Shown here: positions 1 through 7,700 of the stretch, one piece after another
How the letters are laid out: each line of letters opens with the position of its first letter
Numbering within the stretch: the first letter of the stretch is position 1
NCBI GenBank assembly: GCA_003024175.1
Contig: MDYQ01000412.1
Coordinates: 1-12,868, forward strand
Length of the DNA: 12,868 nucleotides
Reading direction: 5' to 3'
Source: Planoprotostelium fungivorum
Taxonomy: Eukaryota > Evosea > Variosea > Cavosteliida > Cavosteliaceae
Translations under genes and position numbers: made by a program
The notes under the pieces: model-generated
Told to the model about the DNA's origin: nothing
What the model saw: only the letters and a program-made list of their open reading frames with translations
Databases searched by the model: none

Positions 1-687
1 TCTTTACTAACCTGCTTATAGTACTGAGATACTTGGTTTCAGCTGATATTTCATCAAGGTAATCTTTAAATTCACTAAGGTTTCTACTTACATACTCTCT
101 AATACCTTTAGGTAGGTGTTGTATCTTCATTCCAGGAGGTGGTCTCAGAGCAGCCTGTTTGTATGTCCTGCATTTAACTCCTTCTCATATGCTGAGTTTC
201 TCAGTCCACTATATGGTATAATCTTATACTGTTCATATTTAGCATCAGGATCATCATACAGCTCAACACACTTTTGGAACACTTCCATGGAGGTGTATGT
301 TTGTTTTGCCCCACATCCTAAGAACTGCTTCTTAGGTTTATTCATCAACCAACTTACTTGCTTACTCTGTTGCTGTCTGGTTAGATCATTAACTTTGGTG
401 TTAGCTGCCAGATACTTGTTGTATGCTTGTTGCATCGTCCCATGATTCTGATCCAGAATTGCTTGAAACTGCTCATTATCAGCTAACATCTTTTTGACTG
501 CAGGAAGACTGACCTTTCCTGTCTGCTGTCTGACTTGCTCATTGAGGCTGCTAAAATTAGGGAAGCCAATGAGCTCAATAATGTTATCTCTTGTTAAATA
601 GTTGAGAAGCTTATTGACTGGTAACTCATCAAATGCTTTTGGTTCAGTCCTCTTGACTGGAAATGTCTTGACAAGATCATAGTCCAT
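1..687 (-). pseudogene. Hypothetical protein, partial, with apparent frameshift
   Basis: This is an unrecognised protein of about 230 visible residues that runs off the left edge. I choose the Met at 687 because its context (ACAAAATGG) is favourable; an upstream in-frame Met at 723 is possible. The first 180 residues are hydrophilic, with a Gln-rich stretch (LTRQQQSKQ) and motifs such as KKMLADNEQFQ and PKKQFLGCGAK. The frame stops at about 145. A second frame on the same strand, opening about 25 bp before that stop, continues without a stop to position 1 (RPPPGMKIQHLPKGIREY). I found no GT-AG intron that joins the two frames in phase, so a one-base frameshift is the simplest reading. A decayed relative lies at about 1951-2365, which suggests a repeated, perhaps transposon-borne, gene. 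No family is recognised and no function is claimed. Confidence 0.45.
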
Positions 688-787
688 TTTGTTGCAGTTT
701 ATGATATAATCTAAAACATACAATCAGAAACTAAAATAATTATTTAATTTCATTTTAGAAGATGAGATTCCTCTCATATAAGGTGGA

Positions 788-1045
788 ATGACTACAGTGA
801 AGAATGTACCTGCCAAATTATACTATAAGCAAAAATATGATCAATACAAACAACTGTTAGATACTAAGTTGAGACAAGATGTCTCTCAAGGTTCAAATGA
901 CAATGTGATCCAAGATTATCATGCAGGGAGCACAAGAGGAGAGCCCTGCACTAAATACAATCTAAGCTATTTCAAATTGAAAATTATGCTTAGAGATGAA
1001 CAAAGCAGCAAGATACCCACTACTGATATTGCTGTCATTAAGTGA
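788..1045 (+). CDS. Short hypothetical ORF beside the divergent repeated gene
   Basis: An 85-codon plus-strand ORF with a hydrophilic, Lys/Gln/Tyr-rich N-terminal half (YYKQKYDQYKQLL) that could form a helix, followed by NDNVIQDYHAG. It lies divergently about 100 bp from the start of the minus-strand gene at 687. A short similar stretch (about 30 bp, encoding a related NDVVQDYHAG string) occurs at about 2738-2768, at nearly the same distance from the second copy of the minus-strand gene. That suggests both ORFs belong to one duplicated element. AATAAA-type strings follow at about 1069 and 1090. It may be an exon of a larger gene or a chance ORF. The family is not recognised. Confidence 0.35.
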   Translation: MTTVKNVPAKLYYKQKYDQYKQLLDTKLRQDVSQGSNDNVIQDYHAGSTRGEPCTKYNLSYFKLKIMLRDEQSSKIPTTDIAVIK

Positions 1046-1950
1046 AGGCTTCAAAACAAATTAACAAATAAAAAAGAAATCATGGGACTAAATAAAATCA
1101 GCTACAGGACATTAAATCATTCACTCTCTGAACCTATTGGATTTACTGTCTCTGGAGTTGCCAATGATAGTATTTCCTGTGATACACCACTCCTGATGCT
1201 CCCTTAACCTGATAAAAGATAAACATCTGTTGATTTTGTTTTTGCTGAAAGTCTCCTCTGCTGCTCAGGAGCAATAAATGGGGTGATATGTGCTTTGTTA
1301 CGTTGTCTCCTCTTGTGTAATGTAGAGTTTCAGAAATTATTGGGTTATTTTTGTCATTACAATATTTATAATAATTATGCAACTCAGAGGTATTAATAGC
1401 TTATGAAGTGATCTATTTGCAAAATGAACATTTCCTGATAGTATGATGATAAGAATGGTTATAGTTCTCTGTAATAAGTAATGGTATCTTATAGTAGATT
1501 TATGGTAAATATAGTAAGATTTTGGGGTTTTTTTGCACTTTGATTACATAAAAAAAAGAAGATTTACCTGTTTTCCTACGGTTTACTCTGAACTTCCTGT
1601 TTGCTCATTTTCAATATAACGTCAGTGTCATGACTGTCAGACATAAGACCAAGTCTGTGAGAGATAGGAGGAAAAAGTCTGTTTTACTGGTTTACTGTTT
1701 TGTTGGATGTTGCATTTTTTCATCAGTTTGGTGTTATGCAACAATTTGGGAAGATGGAGAAATATTCTTGTCCATGAACAATTCAATTTTCGAGTCAAAA
1801 TCTACAACTGTATGCCGATGTTGGCACATGAGATAAATACCCATTATTGGGCTGATTTCATCAAGACAAATGATGCAATTTGCAAGTTAGATTTATTATT
1901 CACGGCTTGTTTTTTCAAAAAGTACTTCTAACTGTAATTACAGCTGATTG
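1046..1950. other. AT-rich stretch without a supportable gene
   Basis: I see no convincing gene here. Small ORFs exist, such as a 68-codon plus-strand one from 1630 with a basic start and a hydrophobic stretch, but nothing supports them. The sequence is AT-rich with short homopolymers (a T run near 1530 and an A run near 1550). It separates the two copies of the repeated element. Confidence 0.5.
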
Positions 1951-2365
1951 CTAAAAAAGTAAATAAATGGATATTTGTCCAAATCCCTGAATTATTGCAT
2001 CATTGTATGCTTGCTGTTTCATGATGTGGTGTATGGTCACTACATAAGAACCAAACAGTTCAATGAGTCTCTGTTTATAAAGGATGATTTCAAACCAAGG
2101 AAAGCCAAGGTGTTCCTTTTCAATGAATGTGCATTGAATGTGTTTCTTGGTTGCTGAGTTTTCACTGACTTTTCTCCGAGTTTTCCAATTCATCAATGAT
2201 GTCAAATGTTGGGCACAACACATGACTGGATTTTCATCCAGAACTACTTGAAACTGTTCATTATCTGCCAACATCTTCTTAACTGCTGCAAGATTGACTT
2301 TCCCTGTTTGCTAGCAAGTCTAACTTGTTCATTCAAGTGGTTAAAAATAGCAAAGCCAATGATGT
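1951..2365 (-). pseudogene. Decayed second copy of the 1-687 gene
   Basis: On the minus strand this stretch matches the gene at 1-687. The clearest block is 2240-2365 against 451-600, where the plus strands share long matching stretches around the codons for KKMLADNEQFQ and around TGATGTTATCTCTTGTT. Later parts are only patchily similar (SLMN at about 2199, a QQAYN string near 2010), with deletions and frame changes. The longest continuous frame, 107 codons, is not the frame of the intact copy throughout. I read this as an old, same-orientation duplicate that no longer encodes the full protein. Confidence 0.55.
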
Positions 2366-3050
2366 TATCTCTTGTTTTGATGTGGCAGGTAAATCTGTTG
2401 GCCAAGGAAACAGATGGACCCAATGGAAACTGCTAGGAACTTCACAATCTCCAATAGCAGGTGGAAGAGAGCAGTAAATGTCACTGAAAGTATAATGCCA
2501 ACTGGACAAAAAAGAGAGACCCCATTCTCTCATTCTAAAAATATTTTATTCAATTTCTCCATTTTCTGCTTCCATCAGATGACAATTATCCAAGCAAGGG
2601 TGTCTGACTATAGGCTATATCAGTTGCAAGATCCTCACCTCATCACTCCAACACAGTCAGAAAATAAACAGAAAATACGAATCTCTCATTTAAATGCCTT
2701 GTGTTCTCTCTTTTTTGTCAGGTTGGCATTGTATGTACAATGATGTAGTTCAGGATTATCATGCAGGAGCCATTGGTGTCCCACAACACTCAGCACAGCA
2801 TTCACCTGTACAGATTAATTATGGTCAAAGATAATCTCCTGTTATTTCACCTTTTACAGCTTCTCATCTACGTATACCTCTTATTCAAAATTGTCTGCAG
2901 ATCCAGTGTTCCATCTGAATCTGCCCAAGCAGCTGATCTTTGTCAACGCGTGATATAAAAACAAATCATCAACAACTACAAAAGACCTGCTGCTGTCTCA
3001 ATTGTACAACAATGGGGTTGTCGATAAATGTATTTGAAAATGGTTTCTAT
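2366..3050. other. Intergenic, probably remnant element DNA
   Basis: No gene is supported. A 30-bp stretch at about 2738-2768 resembles 895-930 in the first element copy. The rest shows only small ORFs without recognisable motifs. Confidence 0.45.
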
Positions 3051-3054
3051 CAAA

Positions 3055-3060
3055 TTTATT
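3055..3060 (-). terminator. AATAAA polyadenylation signal overlapping the transposase stop
   Basis: On the minus strand the sequence reads GCAGAATAAA, so the TAA stop of the transposase fragment lies inside the AATAAA hexamer. It could be the element's own 3' signal or chance. Confidence 0.35.
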
Positions 3061-3526
3061 CTGCAGCGTTGGCAATCATGGGGAAGTGAACGATGTTGTA
3101 ATTGTGAAGTTTCACAATTGCCTGAAATGCCAGCTTGTGAAGTTGGTAGTCCTCGGCACAAAAGGGATGGGTCAAGATGGCAAACTCCTTCATCCGAGAG
3201 AACACCCGTTCAACAATGACACGATGTCTTCTGACATATTTGTTGAAGTTCCTCTGTTCAGGGGTGAGTTCTCCTCCACAAGGAGTCTTGAAAGAAGCGA
3301 TTGCCCAAGGACGAGCAGCCGATCGGTAAGCACTATCACCCAGAACACCTACATCATCATGAGCTACTATGATGAAATAATTAGATCTCTCTGCTAGCAA
3401 GCATGTGAGGAGCTTCAATGCATGTTCTTTTGTGATTAGCTGCCCTGTTGTGTTCAACACGCATTGAACGGGCTTTGGATCCTCCTTCCCCTTCTCTTTG
3501 CCTGTTGTTGTTCCATTGATTTGCAT
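3056..3526 (-). pseudogene. DDE_Tnp_4 / PIF-Harbinger-like transposase, C-terminal fragment
   Basis: A 156-codon frame whose last 95 residues look like the end of a DDE_Tnp_4 (Harbinger/HARBI1-type) nuclease that cuts and joins DNA during transposition. The visible landmarks are VLGDSAYRSAARPW, with the second catalytic Asp at residue 64; LTPEQRNFNKYVRR; and HRVIVERVFSRMKEF, with the probable catalytic Glu at residue 106. The N-terminal DNA-binding part and the first catalytic Asp are not found in frame. Residues 1-50 (Lys/Glu-rich, then GQLITKEHALKLL) do not obviously belong to the family. At about half the usual family length it is a truncated, presumably immobile copy. I saw no clear terminal inverted repeats. 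The stop codon overlaps an AATAAA signal. Other DDE_Tnp_4 lineages such as ISL2EU are possible. Confidence 0.72.
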
Positions 3527-3650
3527 TTTATGGACATTGGAATAATGTCAAACAAGTGTGATGGTGGCAGCTCTGGTGGCATTGCGAGCTATCAACTTTG
3601 AACACCTATAGAGGGTCAGCATTGTCTTCAATCTCATCTTCCAATCGAAC

Positions 3651-3845
3651 TCACATGTTACAAGGAAAGAGAAGGTTGTTGTTCTCTACGTCCATAGTTG
3701 GCGTTCCAAAGTAGCTATAGACAATCGATTGATTCTTCTCTTGATGTCTCATATGATCCTCGATCCTGTCCTGCAAGGCCTCGGTCTTTTCTTCTGGCAT
3801 GAGATCTTTCCATTCCTTCTTCTCCTCCTTTCCCTTCTTACCCAT
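3651..3845 (-). CDS. Small Lys/Glu-rich ORF upstream of the transposase fragment
   Basis: A 64-codon frame starting MGKKGKEEKKEWKDLMPEEK, charged and probably helical at first, with a hydrophobic-polar tail (SIVYSYFGTPTMDVENN). The open frame extends further 5' to 3914, but that part translates the neighbouring GAGAC-type repeat, so I take the Met at 3845. It lies on the same strand and 5' of the transposase fragment, so it may be a remnant of the element's other coding part. No domain is recognised. A chance ORF is quite possible. Confidence 0.22.
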   Translation of the reverse strand: MGKKGKEEKKEWKDLMPEEKTEALQDRIEDHMRHQEKNQSIVYSYFGTPTMDVENNNLLFPCNM

Positions 3846-3901
3846 GATGGACGTTTCTGTGTCGGTCTTGGTCTTGGTATCCGTCAAAGAAAACAATCGG
3901 G

Positions 3902-4110
3902 TCAAGACAAACACGGATCACCACATAGTTTTGCGAGACAGACTCGAGAGACCATAGACAAGACAGAGACAATCAATGCTGCAATTTGTCTCGTCCCGTC
4001 TCGACTCGTCAAATGAATCAAGACAAGACAGAGACGGATCACGCCTAAATTTTTGCGAGACAGACTCGCAAAGTGCGAGACGAGACAGAGACACAAAATT
4101 GAACGTCTCT
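3902..4110. repeat. GAGAC-rich imperfect direct and inverted repeat
   Basis: Two imperfect direct copies of a unit reading CGGATCAC..TTTTGCGAGACAGACTCG lie at 3914-3946 and 4035-4066, each preceded by a TCAAGACAA-type string. Between them, 3984-4009 carries the complementary form (GTCTCGTCCCGTCTCGACTC), which can pair imperfectly with 4072-4092 (GTGCGAGACGAGACAGAGAC). Mixed direct and inverted copies in a stretch of about 200 bp suggest a short dispersed element or a degenerate microsatellite. It abuts the first visible exon of the gene at 4115. Confidence 0.5.
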
Positions 4111-4114
4111 GCAG

Positions 4115-4678
4115 GTCCTTAGTCAAGAGTGAGAGACTTGATCAAGTCTGGAGAGATAAGGAGGCTGTAGTTGTTGATGATGATGAAGAGTTTGTGCCAG
4201 AAGCATCAGGAAAGAAGGTAGTAAAGAATTCTACTGTGTCTCCTTCTTCTGCCACCTTAGTTAAGGCGCCACCCAGGGTTTCACCTTAGATACTGAGTCA
4301 ATCATGGGTGCTGAGATCTGTCAGTACACATCAGTAGCAAACAATCCTGTCACCACTTGGACCACCATTGATGGAGTGTTCTACATATTTGCATGGAGAA
4401 GCCCTGCTGTAGAAGTGTCCCTCAGATTCCATTCACCCCGCTCTATTGGAATCCTCTACAAGTGGAATATTCCTGCAGAATCCTTAGATCTTGTGTCCAA
4501 GTGCATGAAGCATCAAGACAACCGTTATGCAGCAGCGTACCTTCAACCATATCTCACAGAGGTACTGATCACCCCTCCTAGAGATGTCATCACCAGAGAC
4601 AAGCTAGTCAGCCCCAAAGACGCAGCATTTCTGATGATCAAGATCCGTTTCTCCCTCAGTGGAGAGAGCCGATACTGA
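4115..4678 (+). CDS. Unrecognised gene, 3'-terminal exon(s)
   Basis: The 3' part of a plus-strand gene. The final frame from 4304 to the TGA at 4676-4678 encodes 124 residues rich in aromatic and beta-like stretches (TTIDGVFYIFAWRSPAVEV, SIGILYKWNIP). An upstream open stretch from about 4115 or 4123 follows AG acceptor-like sites (TCTGCAG, CCTTAG) and encodes RLDQVWRDKEAVVVDDDEEF and a Ser/Thr/Lys linker. An intron from 4278 to 4324 (47 bp) would join them in phase 0, giving KAPPR-YTSVANN. That length fits the other introns here, but the donor GTTTCA is unlike their uniform GTGA starts. The alternative is a single exon beginning at the ATG at 4304. Tandem AATAAA signals 13 bp after the stop support a real gene end. 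I do not recognise the family. Confidence 0.5.
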
Positions 4679-4690
4679 TATGCAAACACA

Positions 4691-4701
4691 AATAAAATAA
4701 A
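4691..4701 (+). terminator. Tandem AATAAA polyadenylation signals
   Basis: Two overlapping AATAAA hexamers (4691-4696 and 4696-4701) start 13 bp after the TGA of the plus-strand gene. Cleavage 10-30 bp downstream would fall at or inside the 3' end of the convergent gene A. Confidence 0.6.
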
Positions 4702-4727
4702 TTGGTCGAACGACTGAGTGTATCTTT

Positions 4728-7700
4728 CTACAACCCCATTGCTGGTGTGCGAGCGTAATCGCGCCTTGCGATGTAGTCGGGCTCGAAGAGGGACTTATCT
4801 GTGGCGGGTTTCCTGCTCTTGACGTAGATGATGACGCTGATCAGTGCGAGGAGGAGAAGGCCGCCGACGACTGATGGGACGACCACGGCAGCGAGAGGGT
4901 AGCCTCTAGAGTCGGTAGATGTCAAATTGTTCGTTACCTGTCCGTCGACTTGTATGGAATTGGGTACCACTTGTGCGCCCGCCGGTGCCAAGAAGTTGGA
5001 CTGACTGGGATCGGCCAGCAACGTGCCCAGCTTCTGTCCTGACCCGTCTCCCTTTCCTCCTATGATGGACACGCTCACATCGTACGTGTTCTGTCTCTTG
5101 CGGCTGGACAGACTGATCGTCACTACCACACGCTCTGTCGAGATGCCGAGTGCCTGAGCCACCAGAGACGACACCTGTGAGGTGCTGGGAGGCTGAGAAG
5201 CTGTGACCTTGAAAGAGATAGAGCTGTCTGTGGCTGCAGAGGTGGTGGGAGTGGTCGTCGAAGACGTTGATGACGAGGTGGAGGGAGCTGAAGATGTGGT
5301 CTCTTGGACGATCGTGGGGTCTCTGCTGGACGTCGAAGGTGAAGTGTCTGCAGAGGTGGTAGGAGAGACAGTGGACGATGTCATCGTGGTGGAGCTAGAA
5401 GAAATCGACGATGTGGTGGACGATCTGCTCTCAGTCGAGCTGATGGGGGATCTGCTTTCGGTGGAGCTGGTGGACGATGTGGTGGACGGGTTGCTGGTGG
5501 AATCGCCCGAAGAAGTGTTGCTGGTGGAAGCGGCAGTGGAAGAGGTGGAAGAGGTGGCCTCTGTGGATGATGTAGTCTCGGTGGAGCTTCCAGCAGATGA
5601 GTTGGATGTGGAGCTTGTGTTTGAGATGGATGTCGCCTCAGAAGAACTAGATGTGGAACTTGTGCCTGAGTTTGAGCTCGAGCTGGTTGTAGAGCTTATC
5701 TCAGAGGTCGAACTTGTCTTGGATGTAGAGCTGGCATCGGAGGTTGAACTTGTTTCAAAGGTGGAGCTGGTGTCTGAGCTTGAGCTGGATGAAATGCTCG
5801 CCTCAGAGGTAGAGCTCGACTCAGAAGAGCTGGGTGTAGAGCTTATGTCTGAGGTAGAGCTCGTCTCAGAAGTAGTACTCGTGGTCTCCTCAGATGAACT
5901 TATTTCAGAGGTGGAGCTCGTATATGGGATAGAGCTCGAGCTGGTTGTAGAGCTGGTCTCAGGTGTGGAACTTATATCTGAGATGGAGCTTGCATCAGAA
6001 GTAGAGCTCGTCTCTGACGTGGTGGATGAGCTGATGACATCTGAAGAGCTCGATGAGGATTCTGTGGACGATGTTCTCTGTGTGGATGATGTCGTAGGGT
6101 CCATCTCTGTTGCAGAAGTGCTTTCGGTTGAGCTGGTCGATGATGTACTCTTGGTAGAACTAGTAGAGGATGTGTCCTCAGTCGAACTGGTGGACGATTT
6201 GCTCTCAGTGGAGCTGATAGGGGATGTACTCTCAGTGGAGCTGGTAGAGGTTGTACTTACGGCCGGGCTGGTAGAAGATGAACTCTCAGTGGAGCTAGTA
6301 GTGGAAGTGGTCTCCACAGCGAGATTGGTATCTGCCTTGGTCGTGGATGGAATGATCTCCAAAGTGGTCGTGGCGGTAGTAGCGTCATACGAGGTGGATG
6401 ACGCCGAGGCAGGGGAGGAGCTGGAGCTGGTCGAGCTCGTAGAGGTAGAAGCTTCAGCCTTTGTGGTGCTGGACGTCGAAGGTGAAGTCGAAGAAATGGA
6501 CGCCACGCTAGAGCTGACCGTGACATTCTGTCCGTCAACTTGTACGGAACTCGTCACCACTTGTGCGCCCGCCGGTGCCAAGAAGTTGGACTGACTGGGA
6601 TCGGCCAGCAACGTGCCCAGCTTCTGTCCTGACCCGTCTCCCTTTCCTCCTATGATGGACACGCTCACATCGTACGTGTTCTGTCTCTTGCGGCTGGACA
6701 GACTGATCGTCACTACCACACGCTCTGTCGAGATGCCGAGTGCCTGAGCCACCAGAGACGACACCTGTGAGGTGCTGGGAGGCTGAGAAGCTGTGACCTT
6801 GAAAGAGATAGAGCTGTCTGTGGCTGCAGAGGTGGTGGGAGAGACAGTGGATGATGTCATCTTGGTGGACGGGGTGCTGGTGGTGGAACCGGCAGTAGAA
6901 GCCTCAGTCGTGGATGGAATGATCTCTAAAGTAGTCTCAGCAGCCGAAGTGGTTTCAGCGGCTGAGGTGGTATCTGCNAGCTTCTGTCCTGACCCGTCTC
7001 CCTTTCCTCCTATGATGGACACACTCACATCGTATGTGTTCTGTCTCTTGCGGCTGGACTGACTGACCGTCACTACCACACGCTCTGTTGAGATGCCGAG
7101 CGCTTGAGCTACTAGTGACGACACTTGTGAGGTGCTGGGAGGCTGAGAAGCTGTGACCTTGAAAGAGATAGAGCTGTCTGTGGCTGCAGAGGTGGTGGGA
7201 GAGACAGTGGATGATGTCATCTTGGTGGACGGGGTGCTGGTGGTGGAACCGGCAGTAGAAGCCTCAGTCGTGGATGGAATGATCTCTAAAGTAGTCTCAG
7301 CAGCCGAAGTGGTTTCAGCGGCTGAGGTGGTATCTGCAGCCGAAGTGGTGGTGTCGTCTGCTGAGGTCGTGTCTTGAGCTGAAGTAGTGTCGACAGCTGA
7401 AGTGGTCTCAGCGGCTGAGGTTGTGGCGTCGTCTGACGAGGTCGTGTCTTCTGCTGAGGTTGTCTCTGCGGTGGAAGTATGATCAACAATTGAAGTAGTA
7501 TCTATGGCAGAGGTGGTTTCTTCTGCTGAGGTTGTATCTGCAGTGGTGGTCTCTGCGGCTGATATAGTGTCTTCGGAGGATGTCTCTGCAGCGGAAGTAG
7601 TGTCAGCTGAGGTGGTGTCGACAGCGGAGGTCGTGGTGTCCTCAACCGAGGTGGTATCGACAGCAGAGGTGGTCTCCACAGCTGAAGTGGTTTCTGCAAC

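Noticed and set aside
1630-1836. Small membrane protein ORF (68 codons)
   Set aside because: A hydrophobic stretch in AT-rich DNA with no conserved motif, splice context or 3' signal; most likely chance.
3729-4016. Plus-strand 95-codon ORF
   Set aside because: It crosses the GAGAC repeat and is antisense to the charged small ORF; no protein-like conserved content.
4965-5228. Calling the module a true SEA domain with autocleavage
   Set aside because: No GSVVV-type site is visible and the similarity is only in strand/helix order, so it is labelled SEA/ferredoxin-like only.
5203-6594. A 463-codon plus-strand frame rich in Glu, Val and Leu
   Set aside because: It is the shadow of the Ser/Thr linker and M3 of gene A, whose frame has a signal peptide, modules and transmembrane helix and is clearly the real one.
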